The notes below the pieces were generated by a model. That model was given only the letters and a program-made list of their open reading frames with translations. It was not told the DNA's origin and did no database searches. Positions 38,179 to 50,327 of a DNA stretch of 64,000 nucleotides are shown here, one piece after another. The stretch is from Inia geoffrensis. Lineage: Eukaryota; Chordata; Mammalia; Artiodactyla; Iniidae. How positions within the stretch are numbered: the first letter of the stretch is position 1; each line of letters starts with the position of its first letter. The translations under genes and the position numbers were made by a program. Location of the stretch: NCBI GenBank assembly GCA_036417435.1, contig CM070910.1, positions 80,708,784 through 80,772,783 of the forward strand, written 5' to 3'.

Positions 38179-39914
38179 CCATGGCCTGTCCTGTGTCTCT
38201 GGATTTTACATTTTTTTCGGAGGGCCCTTTTGATCGGTGGGAAGTGAGACTTCCTTGTAGTGCGGATTTCCATTGCAGGCTTGCTTGGTTGGCCAAAAAG
38301 GGCGTATGCGTTTTTTCATGAATATATTCAGGAAAAAACGCATACGCCCTTTTTGGCCAAGTGCATCACTGTCGAACTGCTGCCTCTTTTCCTACGATTT
38401 CAGAGCAATTCTTATCTACCACCTGATATCTGTTTTCTGCAATTCTGTGTCGTGTTCAAGTCCTCTTCACAGTCTTCCTTCAATAAATTTTTGGATGATA
38501 GGGGTCATTTGGAACTCCGCAGGATTGTGAGTTACAGTGCCAAAAATCTCCTTTTCTCAACTCGCTTTCTTGTGAGCTGACCGCAAACCCGAATAATTGC
38601 TTCAGGCCCTAATCTCGTTCCGGCATGGCACGCTGAGCCTTTGGTGAATTCTTCTTCCTGTAGGGAAATCATCGTTCAATGTTCCCGTCCAAACATATCG
38701 AGTTAGCCGCTCATTGGTTCTCCTTATTCCTGCTCATCTTCCACAGAAATTGCAAACTGTGCCAAGCAAGAGGTCAAAGGCACTGACTCTCGAAGTGGGG
38801 AGAATGTTAATATCGCATCTGGAAAGGCGAACTCGAGTAACAGGGGGGGAAAATGGCGATGAATTTTAGAAATTTTGCCTGATCAATTCGTGGACCATTT
38901 TCTGGGTTTTCCATGCATATTTTAGCTGAAGGATAATTCCCTTAAACCTGGAGATTTGGGACCCGTGGAATGGGAATCATGCACCATTACCTCAGAGGGT
39001 CTGCATTCCCTCACCAATAGTATCAGTCCCAAGTGTCCAGCCTTATCTCTCCCACAGCTGGTGATGTAGAGGTGGTAAATCCAAGATTTCTCGCAAGCCC
39101 TCAAGGACTTATTTAAGAATTTCTCTCTATTTCACAGTTCTTGTGCTTTCTTTTTCAATTTTATTTTTATAAGGGGATTTAGCTTATTTACACTGCTGTG
39201 TGTATGCTGCTGTACACAAGTGATTTTCTTATGGAGACCTATAAATGTATGGGTTTTAAGTTTCTTCACAGTCAGGTATATTCCTAGGTATGGATTATGG
39301 GGTGTTGAGTCGATTTGTTTGAGCGAGGAGTAGGTCTTGTCTAATATATATTTGTCTTATGGAATGGTATCTGTCCTAATGTCAATCTCTGGTTTTATGC
39401 AGCCTCCCCACTCTCCTTTGACCTTAAGGAAGCATAAATTTCTTTTGTAAATGTGAGACTCTGCTGTGTTTTGAAATGCAGTTCATGCGTAGTCGTGTTT
39501 CCATTCCCGGTATTAGTGATATCTTATGATGTTTCTTTTTCTGTGTGACTTATTTCACTTAGAATCATCGTAACTAAATCCACTCATTATGCTGCTACTG
39601 GTCTGTGGCCATTGATTTCATTGTTGAGTGATATTCCATTGTAGGGGTGTACCACAACTTCTATATCCATTTTTCTCTTTCTGGGCTATTGAAATTGTAC
39701 CATAGTCAAGGTTCCCGTACACAGAGCAGCCCCAAACTTTGGTGTGGCTCTGTCTTTTTCATTTAAATTTTCCGAATCTATAGCACCATAAGTGGAAGTG
39801 CCCTAGGCTCTCTAGCTTGGTTTTTTCTTTGTTCCAGGAAACACCATCCACTTCTCCAGTGTGGCTGTTGGCAATTTACATCCCGCCCATCAGCATAACA
39901 AGGCTGCCGGTTCT
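38179..39914 (+). repeat. Satellite unit 23 (class B)
   Basis: 1736 bp. The palindrome at 38289–38360 has one left-arm mismatch (A at 38318). It carries the late class-B markers ctgtgtctct, aaacatatcg and tatggattatg. The private change is cttaaggaag near 39,423. Confidence 0.97.
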
Positions 39915-41649
39915 CCATGGCCTGTCCTGTGTCTCTGGATTTTACATTTTTTTCGGAGGGCCCTTTTGATCGGTGGGAAGTGAGACTTCCTTGTAGTGCT
40001 GATTTCCATTGCAGGCTTGCTTGGTTGGCCAAAAAGGGCGTATGCGTTTTTTCCTGAATATATTCAGGAAAAAACGCATACGCCCTTTTTGGCCAAGTGC
40101 ATCACTGTCGAACTGCTGCCTCTTTTCCTACGATTTCAGAGCAATTCTTATCTACCACCTGATATCTCTTTTCTGCAATTCTGTGTCGTGTTCAAGTCCT
40201 CTTCACAGTCTTCCTTCAATAAATTTTTGGATGATAGGGGTCATTTGGAACTCCGCAGGATTGTGAGTTACAGTGCCAAAAATCTCCTTTTCTCAACTCG
40301 CTTTCTTGTGAGCTGACCGCAAACCCGAATAATTGCTTCAGGCCCTAATCTCGTTCGGGCATGGCACGCTGAGCCTTTGGTGAATTCTTCTTCCTGTAGG
40401 GAAATCATCGTTCAATGTTCCCGTCCAAACATATCGAGTTAGCCGCTCATTGGTTCTCCTTATTCCTGCTCATCTTCCACAGAAATTGCAAACTGTGCCA
40501 AGCAAGAGGTCAAAGGCACTGACTCTCGAAGTGGGGAGAATGTTAATATCGCATCTGGAAAGGCGAACTCGAGTAACAGGGGGGGAAAATGGCGATGAAT
40601 TTTAGAAATTTTGCCTGATCAATTCGTGACCATTTTCTGGGTTTTCCATGCATATTTTAGCTGAAGGATAATTCCCTTAAACCTGGAGATTTGGGACCCG
40701 TGGAATGGGAATCATGCACCATTACCTCAGAGGGTCTGCATTCCCTCACCAATAGTATCAGTCCCAAGTGTCCAGCCTTATCTCTCCCACAGCTGGTGAT
40801 GTAGAGGTGGTAAATCCAAGATTTCTCGCAAGCCCTCAAGGACTTATTTAAGAATTTCTCTCTATTTCACAGTTCTTGTGCTTTCTTTTTCAAATTTATT
40901 TTTATAAGGGGATTTAGCTTATTTACACTGCTGTGTGTATGCTGCTGTACACAAGTGATTTTCTTATGGAGACCTATAAATGTATGGGTTTTAAGTTTCT
41001 TCACAGTCAGGTATATTCCTAGGTATGGATTATGGGGTGTTGAGTCGATTTGTTTGAGCGAGGAGTAGGTCTTGTCTAATATATATTTGTCTTATGGAAT
41101 GGTATCTGTCCTAATGTCAATCTCTGGTTTTATGCAGCCTCCCCACTCTCCTTTGACCTTAAGCAAGCATAAATTTCTTTTGTAAATGTGAGACTCTGCT
41201 GTGTTTTGAAATGCAGTTCATGCGTAGTCGTGTTTCCATTCCCGGTATTAGTGATATCTTATGATGTTTCTTTTTCTGTGTGACTTATTTCACTTAGAAT
41301 CATCGTAACTAAATCCACTCATTATGCTGCTACTGGTCTGTGGCCATTGATTTCATTGTTGAGTGATATTCCATTGTAGGGATGTACCACAACTTCTATA
41401 TCCATTTTTCTCTTTCTGGGCTATTGAAATTGTACCATAGTCAAGGTTCCCGTACACAGAGCAGCCCCAAAGTTTGGTGTGGCTCTGTCTTTTTCATTTA
41501 AATTTTCCGAATCTATAGCACCATAAGTGGAAGTGCCCTAGGCTCTCTAGCTTGGTTTTTTCTTTGTTCCAGGAAACACCATTCACTTCTCCAGAGTGGC
41601 TGTTGGCAATTTACATCCCGCCCATCAGCATAACAAGGCTGCCGGTTCT
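39915..41649 (+). repeat. Satellite unit 24 (class B)
   Basis: 1735 bp, with a one-G deletion near 40,628 (cgtgacc). The palindrome at 40025–40096 is perfect, although both neighbouring units carry a mismatch. It shares the deletion and ttcgggcatg near 40,353 with unit 33. The private change is gtgctgattt near 39,996. Confidence 0.97.
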
Positions 41650-43385
41650 CCATGGCCTGTCCTGTGTCTCTGGATTTTACATTTTTTTCGGAGGGCCCTT
41701 TTGATCGGTGGGAAGTGAGACTTCCTTGTAGTGCGGATTTCCATTGCAGGCTTGCTTGGTTGGCCAAAAAGGGCGTATGCGTTTTTTCATGAATATATTC
41801 AGGAAAAAACGCATACGCCCTTTTTGGCCAAGTGCATCACTGTCGAACTGCTGCCTCTTTTCCTACGATTTCAGAGCAATTCTTATCTACCACCTGATAT
41901 CTGTTTTCTGCAATTCTGTGTCGTGTTCAAGTCCTCTTCACAGTCTTCCTTCAATAAATTTTTGGATGATAGGGGTCATTTGGAACTCCGCAGGATTGTG
42001 AGTTACAGTGCCAAAAATCTCCTTTTCTCAACTCGCTTTCTTGTGAGCTGACCGCAAACCCGAATAATTGCTTCAGGCCCTAATCTCGTTCCGGAATGGC
42101 ACGCTGAGCCTTTGGTGAATTCTTCTTCCTGTAGGGAAATCATCGTTCAATGTTCCCGTCCAAACACATCGAGTTAGCCGCTCATTGGTTCTCCTTATTC
42201 CTGCTCATCTTCCACAGAAATTGCAAACTGTGCCAAGCAAGAGGTCAAAGGCACTGACTCTCGAATTGGGGAGAATGTTAATATCGCATCTGGAAAGGCG
42301 AACTCGAGTAAGAGGGGGGGAAAATGGCGATGAATTTTAGAAACTTTGCCTGATCACTTCGTGGACCATATTCTGGGTTTTCCATGCATATTTTAGCTGA
42401 AGGACAACTCCCTTAAACGTGGAGATTTGGGACCCGTGGAATAGGAATCATGCACCATTACCTCAGAGGGTCTGCATTCCCTCACCAATAGTATCAGTCC
42501 CAACTGTCCAGCCTTATCTCTCCCACAGCTGGTGATGTAGAGGTGGTAAATCCAAGATTTCTCACAAGCCCTCAAGGACTTATTTAAGAATTTCTCTCTA
42601 TTTCACAGTCCTTGTGCTTTCTTTTTCAAATTTATTTTTATAAGGGGATTTAGCTTCTTTACACTGCTGTGTGTATGCTGCTGTACACAAGTGATTTTCT
42701 TTTGGAGACCTATAAATGTATGGGTTTTAAGTTTCTTCACAGTCAGGTATATTCCTAGGTATGGAATATGGGGTGTTGAGTCGATTTGTTTGAGCGAGGA
42801 GTAGGTCTTGTCTAATATATATTTGTCTTATGGAATGGTATCTGTCCTAATGTCAATCTCTGGTTTTATGCAGCCTCCCCACTCTCCTTTGACCTTAAGC
42901 AAGCATAAATTTCTTTTGTAAATGTGAGACTCTGCTGTGTTTTGAAATGCAGTTCATGCTTAGTCGTGTTTCCATTCCCGGTATTAGTGATATCTTATGA
43001 TGTTTCTTTTTCTGTGTGACTTATTTCACTTAGAATCATCGTAACTAAATCCACTCATTATGCTGCTACTGGTCTATGGCCATTGATTTCATTGTTGAGT
43101 GATATTCCATTGTAGGGATGTACCACAACTTCTATATCCATTTTTCTCTTTCTGGGCTATTGAAATTGTACCATAGTCAAGGTTCCCGTACACAGAGCAG
43201 CCCCAAACTTTGGTGTGGCTCTGTCTTTTTCATTTAAATTTTCCGAATCTATACCACCATAAGTGGAAGTGCCCTAGGCTCTCTAGCTTGGTTTTTTCTT
43301 TGTTCCAGGAAACACCATTCATTTCTCCAGAGTGGCTGTTGGCAATTTACATCCCGCCCATCAGCATAACAAGGCTGCCGGTTCT
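41650..43385 (+). repeat. Satellite unit 25 (class B)
   Basis: 1736 bp. The palindrome at 41760–41831 has one left-arm mismatch (A at 41789). It shares ccggaatggc near 42,091, aggacaactc near 42,401 and gcttctttac near 42,654 with unit 36. Private changes are cttttggag near 42,699, tctatggcc near 43,074 and ataccacc near 43,252. Confidence 0.97.
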
Positions 43386-45121
43386 CCATGGCCTGTCCTG
43401 CCTCTCTGGATTTTACATTTTTTTCGGAGGGCCCTTTTGATCGGTGGGAAGTGAGACTTCCTTGTAGTGCGGATTTCCATTGCAGGCTTGCTTGGTTGGC
43501 CAAAAAGGGCGTATGCGTTTTTTCATGAATATATTCAGGAAAAAACGCATACGCCCTTTTTGGTCAAGTGCATCACTGTCGAACTGCTGCCTCTTTTCCT
43601 ACGATTTCAGAGCAATTTTTATCTACCACCTGATATCTCTTTTCTGCAATTCTGTGTCGTGTTCAAGTCCTCTTCACAGTCTTCCTTCAATAAATTTTTG
43701 GATAATAGGGGCCATTTGGAACTCCGCAGGATTGTGAGTTACAGTGCCAAAAATCGCCTTTTCTCAACTCGCTTTCTTGTGAGCTGACCGCAAACCCGAA
43801 TAATTGCTTCAGGCCCTAATCTCGTTCCGGCATGGCACGCTGAGCCTTTGGTGAATTCTTCTTCCTGTAGGGAAATCATCGTTCAATGTTCCCGTCCAAA
43901 CACATCGAGTTAGCCGCTCATTGGTTCTCCTTATTCCTGCTCATCTTCCACAGAAATTGCAAACTGTGCCAAGCAAGAGGTCAAAGGCACTGACTCTCGA
44001 ATTGGGGAGAATGTTAATATCGCATCTGGAAAGGCGAACTCGAGTAAGAGGGGGGGAAAATGGCGATGAATTTTAGAAACTTTGCCTGATCACTTCGTGG
44101 ACCATATTCTGGGTTTTCCATGCATATTTTAGCTGAAGGATAACTCCCTTAAACGTGGAGATTTGGGACCCGTGGAATAGGAATCATGCACCATTACCTC
44201 AGAGGGTCTGCATTCCCTCACCAATAGTATCAGGCCCAACTGTCCAGCCTTATCTCTCCCACAGCTGGTGATGTAGAGGTGGTAAATCCAAGATTTCTCT
44301 CAAGCCCTCAAGGACTTATTTAAGAATTTCTCTCTATTTCACAGTCCTTGTGCTTTCTTTTTCAAATTTATTTTTATAAGGGGATTTAGCTTCTTTACAC
44401 TGCTGTGTGTATGCTGCTGTACAAAAGTGATTTTCTTATGGAGACCTATAAATGTATGGGTTTTAAGTTTCTTCACAGTCAGGTATATTCCTAGGTATGG
44501 AATATGGGGTGTTGAGTCGATTTGTTTGAGCGAGGAGTAGGTCTTGTCTAATATATATTTGTCTTATGGAATGGTATCTGTCCTAATGTCAATCTGTGGT
44601 TTTATGCAGCCTCCCCACTCTCCTTTGACCTTAAGCAAGCATAAATTTCTTTTGTAAATGTGAGACTCTGCTGTGTTTTGAAATGCAGTTCATGCTTAGT
44701 CGTGTTTCCATTCCCGGTATTAGTGATATCTTATGATGTTTCTTTTTCTGTGTGACTTATTTCACTTAGAATCATCGTAACTAAATCCACTCATTATGCT
44801 GCTACTGGTCTGTGGCCATTGATTTCATTGTTGAGTGCTATTCCATTGTAGGGATGTACCACAACTTCTATATCCATATTTCTCTTTCTGGGCTATTGAA
44901 GTTGTGCCATAGTCAAGGTTCCCGTACACAGAACAGCCCCAAAATTTGGTGTGGCTCTGTCTTTTTCATTTAAATTTTCTGAATCTATAGCACCATAAGT
45001 GGAAGAGACCTAGGCTCTCTAGCTTGGTTTTTTCTTTGTTCCAGGAAACACCATCCACTTCTCCAGAGTGGCTGTTGGCAATTTACATCCCGCCCATCAG
45101 CATAACAAGGCTGCCGGTTCT
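43386..45121 (+). repeat. Satellite unit 26 (class B to A chimera)
   Basis: 1736 bp. The palindrome at 43496–43567 has one mismatch in each arm (A at 43525, T at 43564). It is class B to about 44,697, then class A from gagtgctatt near 44,830 to the end. It shares aggcccaact and atctgtggtt with unit 28. The private change is ggataatag near 43,700. Confidence 0.96.
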
Positions 45122-46856
45122 CCATGGCCTGTCCTGCCTCTCTGGATTTTACATTTTTTTCGGAGGGCCCTTTTGATCGGTGGGAAGTGAGACTTTCTTG
45201 TAGTGCGGATTTCCATTGCAGGCTTGCTTGGTTGGCCAAAAAGGGCGTATGCGTTTTTTCCTGAATATATTCAGGAAAAAACGCATACGCCCTTTTTGGC
45301 CAAGTGCATCACGGTCGAACTGCTGCCTCTTTTCCTACGATTTCAGAGCAATTCTTATCTACCACCTGATATCTGTTTTCTGCAATTCTGTGTCGTGTTC
45401 AAGTCCTCTTCACAGTCTTCCTTCAATAAATTTTTGGATGATAGGGGTCATTTGGAACTCCGCAGGATTGTGAGTTACAGTGCCAAAAATCTCCTTTTCT
45501 CAACTCGCTTTCTTGTGAGCTGACCGCAAACCCGAATAATTGCTTCAGGCCCTAATCTCATTCCGGCATGGCACGCTGAGCCTTTGGTGAATTCTTCTTC
45601 CTGTAGGGAAATCATCCTTCAATGTGCCCATCCAAACTCATCGAGTTAGCCGCTCATTGGTTCTCCTTATTCCTGCTCATCTTCCACAGAAATTGCAAAC
45701 TGTGCCAAGCAAGAGGTCAAAGGCACTGACTCTCGAAGTGGGGAGAATGTTAATATCGCATCTGGAAAGGCGAACTCGAGTACCGGGGGGGAAAATGGCG
45801 ATGAATTTTAGAAATTTTGCCTGATCACTTCGTGGACCATATTCTGGGTTTTCCATGCATATTTTAGCTGAAGGATAACTCCCTTAAACGTGGAGATTTG
45901 GGACCCGTGGAATGGGAATCATGCACCATTACCTCAGAGGGTCTGCATTCCCTCACCAATAGTATCAGCCCCAAGTGTCCAGCCTTATCTCTCCCACAGC
46001 TGGTGATGTAGAGGTGGTAAATCCAAGATTTCTCACAAGCCCTCAAGGACTTATTTAAGAATATCTCTCTATTTCACAGTCCTTGTGCTTTCTTTTTCAA
46101 ATTTATTTTTATAAGGGGATTTAGCTTATTTACACTGCTGTGTGTATGCTGCTGTACACAAGTGATTTTCTTATGGAGACCTATAAATGTATGGGTTTTA
46201 AGTGTCTTCACAGTCAGGTATATTCCTAGGTATGGAATACGGGGTGTTGAGTCGATTTGGTTGAGCGAGGAGTAGGTCTTGTCTAATATATATTTGGCTT
46301 ATGGAATGGTATCTGTCCTAATGTCAATCTCTGGTTTTATGCAGCCTCCCCACTCTCCTTTGACCTTGAGAAAGCATAAATTTCCTTTGTAAATGTGAGA
46401 CTCTGTTGTGTTTTGAAATGCAGTTCATGCGTAGTCTTGTTTCCATTCCCGGTATTAGTGATATCTTATGATGTTTCTTTTTCTGTGTGACTTATTTCAC
46501 TTAGAATCATCGTAACTAAATCCACTCATTATGCTGCTACTGGTCTGTGGCCATTTTTTTCATTGTTGAGTGCTATTCCATTGTAGGGGTGTACCACAAC
46601 TTCTATATCCATTTTTCTCTTTCTGGGCTATTGAAATTGTACCATAGTCAAGGTTCCCGTACACAGAGCAGCCCTAAACTTTGGTGTGGCTCTGTCTTTT
46701 TCATTTAAATTTTCCGAATCTATAGCACCATAAGTGGAAGTGCCCTAGGCTCTCTAGCTTGGTTTTTTCTTTGTTCCAGGAAACACCATTCATTTCTCCA
46801 GAGTGGCTGTTGGCAATTTACATCCCGCCCATCAGCATAACAAGGCTGCCGGTTCT
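45122..46856 (+). repeat. Satellite unit 27 (class A to B chimera)
   Basis: 1735 bp. The palindrome at 45232–45303 is perfect. It is class A through gccccaag near 45,969 and class B from gaatacgggg near 46,236. The private change is a T run in ccatttttttcatt near 46,552. Confidence 0.96.
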
Positions 46857-48592
46857 CCATGGCCTGTCCTGCCTCTCTGGATTTTACATTTTTTTCGGAG
46901 GGCCCTTTTGATCGGTGGGAAGTGAGACTTCCTTGTAGTGCGGATTTCCATTGCAGGCTTGCTTGGTTGGCCAAAAAGGGCGTATGCGTTTTTTCATGAA
47001 TATATTCAGGAAAAAACGCATACGCCCTTTTTGGTCAAGTGCATCACTGTCGAACTGCTGCCTCTTTTCCTACGATTTCAGAGCAATTCTTATCTACCAC
47101 CTGATATCTCTTTTCTGCAATTCTGTGTCGTGTTCAAGTCCTCTTCACAGTCTTCCTTCAATAAATTTTTGGATGATAGGGGCCATTTGGAACTCCGCAG
47201 GATTGTGAGTTACAGTGCCAAAAATCGCCTTTTCTCAACACGCTTTCTTGTGAGCTGACCGCAAACCCGAATAATTGCTTCAGGCCCTAATCTCGTTCCG
47301 GCATGGCACGCTGAGCCTTTGGTGAATTCTTCTTCCTGTAGGGAAATCATCGTTCAATGTTCCCGTCCAAACACATCGAGTTAGCCGCTCATTGGTTCTC
47401 CTTATTCCTGCTCATCTTCCACAGAAATTGCAAACTGTGCCAAGCAAGAGGTCAAAGGCACTGACTCTCGAATTGGGGAGAATGTTAATATCGCATCTGG
47501 AAAGGCGAACTCGAGTAAGAGGGGGGGAAAATGGCGATGAATTTTAGAAACTTTGCCTGATCACTTCGTGGACCATATTCTGGGTTTTCCATGCATATTT
47601 TAGCTGAAGGATAACTCCCTTAAACGTGGAGATTTGGGACCCGTGGAATAGGAATCATGCACCATTACCTCAGAGGGTCTGCATTCCCTCACCAATAGTA
47701 TCAGGCCCAACTGTCCAGCCTTATCTCTCCCACAGCTGGTGATGTAGAGGTGGTAAATCCAAGATTTCTCACAAGCCCTCAAGGACTTATTTAAGAATTT
47801 CTCTCTATTTCACAGTCCTTGTGCTTTCTTTTTCAAATTTATTTTTATAAGGGGATTTAGCTTCTTTACACTGCTGTGTGTATGCTGCTGTACACAAGTG
47901 ATTTTCTTATGGAGACCTATAAATGTATGGGTTTTAAGTTTCTTCACAGTCAGGTATATTCCTAGGTATGGAATATGGGGTGTTGAGTCGATTTGTTTGA
48001 GCGAGGAGTAGGTCTTGTCTAATATATATTTGTCTTATGGAATGGTATCTGTCCTAATGTCAATCTGTGGTTTTATGCAGCCTCCCCACTCTCCTTTGAC
48101 CTTAAGCAAGCATAAATTTCTTTTGTAAATGTGAGACTCTGCTGTGTTTTGAAATGCAGTTCATGCTTAGTCGTGTTTCCATTCCCGGTATTAGTGATAT
48201 CTTATGATGTTTCTTTTTCTGTGTGACTTATTTCACTTAGAATCATCGTAACTAAATCCACTCATTATGCTGCTACTGCTCTGTGGCCATTGATTTCATT
48301 GTTGAGTGCTATTCCATTGTAGGGATGTACCACAACTTCTATATCCATATTTCTCTTTCTGGGCTATTGAAGTTGTGCCATAGTCAAGGTTCCCGTACAC
48401 AGAGCAGCCCCAAAATTTGGTGTGGCTCTGTCTTTTTCATTTAAATTTTCTGAATCTATAGCACCATAAGTGGAAGAGACCTAGGCTCTCTAGCTTGGTT
48501 TTTTCTTTGTTCCTGGAAACACCATCCACTTCTCCAGAGTGGCTGTTGGCAATTTACATCCCGCCCATCAGCATAACAAGGCTGCCGGTTCT
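46857..48592 (+). repeat. Satellite unit 28 (class B to A chimera)
   Basis: 1736 bp. The palindrome at 46967–47038 has one mismatch in each arm (A at 46996, T at 47035), identical to unit 26. The class switch is between about 48,170 and 48,306. Private changes are caacacgctt near 47,237 and tactgctctg near 48,274. Confidence 0.96.
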
Positions 48593-50327
48593 CCATGGCC
48601 TGTCCTGCCTCTCTGGATTTTACATTTTTTTCGGAGGGCCCTTTTGATCGGTGGGAAGTGAGACTTTCTTGTAGTGCGGATTTCCATTGCAGGCTTGCTT
48701 GGTTGGCCAAAAAGGGCGTATGCGTTTTTTCCTGAATATATTCAGGAAAAAACGCATACGCCCTTTTTGGCCAAGTGCATCACGGTCGAACTGCTGCCTC
48801 TTTTCCTACGATTTCAGAGCAATTCTTATCTACCACCTGATATCTGTTTTCTGCAATTCTGTGTCGTGTTCAAGTCCTCTTCACAGTCTTCCTTCAATAA
48901 ATTTTTGGATGATAGGGGTCATTTGGAACTCCGCAGGATTGTGAGTTACAGTGCCAAAAATCTCCTTTTCTCAACTCGCTTTCTTGTGAGCTGACCGCAA
49001 ACCCGAATAATTGCTTCAGGCCCTAATCTCATTCCGGCATGGCACGCTGAGCCTTTGGTGAATTCTTCTTCCTGTAGGGAAATCATCCTTCAATGTGCCC
49101 ATCCAAACTCATCGAGTTAGCCGCTCATTGGTTCTCCTTATTCCTGCTCATCTTCCACAGAAATTGCAAACTGTGCCAAGCAAGAGGTCAAAGGCACTGA
49201 CTCTCGAAGTGGGGAGAATGTTAATATCGCATCTGGAAAGGCGAACTCGAGTACCGGGGGGGAAAATGGCGATGAATTTTAGAAATTTTGCCTGATCACT
49301 TCGTGGACCATATTCTGGGTTTTCCATGCATATTTTAGCTGAAGGATAACTCCCTTAAACGTGGAGATTTGGGACCCGTGGAATGGGAATCATGCACCAT
49401 TACCTCAGAGGGTCTGCATTCCCTCACCAATAGTATCAGCCCCAAGTGTCCAGCCTTATCTCTCCCAGAGCTGGTGATGTAGAGGTGGTAAATCCAAGAT
49501 TTCTCGCAAGCCCTCAAGGACTTATTTAAGAATATCTCTCTATTTCACAGTCCTTGTGCTTTCTTTTTCAAATTTATTTTTATAAGGGGATTTAGCTTAT
49601 TTACACTGCTGTGTGTATGCTGCTGTACACAAGTGATTTTCTTATGGAGACCTATAAATGTATGGGTTTTAAGTGTCTTCACAGTCAGGTATATTCCTAG
49701 GTATGGAATACGGGGTGTTGAGTCGATTTGGTTGAGCGAGGAGTAGGTCTTGTCTAATATATATTTGGCTTATGGAATGGTATCTGTCCTAATGTCAATC
49801 TCTGGTTTTATGCAGCCTCCCCACTCTCCTTTGACCTTGAGAAAGCATAAATTTCCTTTGTAAATGTGAGATTCTGTTGTGTTTTGAAATGCAGTTCATG
49901 CGTAGTCTTGTTTCCATTCCCGGTATTAGTGATATCTTATGATGTTTCTTTTTCTGTGTGACTTATTTCACTTAGAATCATCGTAACTAAATCCACTCAT
50001 TATGCTGCTACTGGTCTGTGGCCATTGATTTCATTGTTGAGTGATATTCCATTGTAGGGATGTACCACAACTTCTATATCCATTTTTCTCTTTCTGGGCT
50101 ATTGAAATTGTACCATAGTCAAGGATCCCGTACACAGAGCAGCCCTAAACTTTGGTGTGGCTCTGTCGTTTTCATTTAAATTTTCCGAATCTATAGCACC
50201 ATAAGTGGAAGTGCCCTAGGCTCTCTAGCTTGGTTTTTTCTTTGTTCCAGGAAACACCATCCACTTCTCCAGAGTGGCTGTTGGCAATTTACATCCCGCC
50301 CATCAGCATAACAAGGCTGCCGGTTCT
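48593..50327 (+). repeat. Satellite unit 29 (class A to B chimera)
   Basis: 1735 bp. The palindrome at 48703–48774 is perfect. It has the same chimeric structure as units 19 and 27 (cacggtcg, gaatatctct). Private changes are cccagagctg near 49,467, gagattctg near 49,868 and aggatcccg near 50,122. Confidence 0.96.

Larger units (their letters stand above)
43386..46856 (+). repeat. Higher-order dimer, copy 1 (units 26–27)
   Basis: A B-to-A chimera is followed by an A-to-B chimera, and the pair repeats 3471 bp later as units 28–29. Shared diagnostics are tttttggtcaag in the right palindrome arm, aggcccaact, atctgtggtt, ttttctgaatc, cacggtcg and gaatatctct. Confidence 0.9.
46857..50327 (+). repeat. 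Higher-order dimer, copy 2 (units 28–29)
   Basis: Second copy of the units 26–27 dimer. It differs by a few private substitutions, such as ggatgatag where unit 26 has ggataatag, and lacks the T-run variant of unit 27. Confidence 0.9.
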
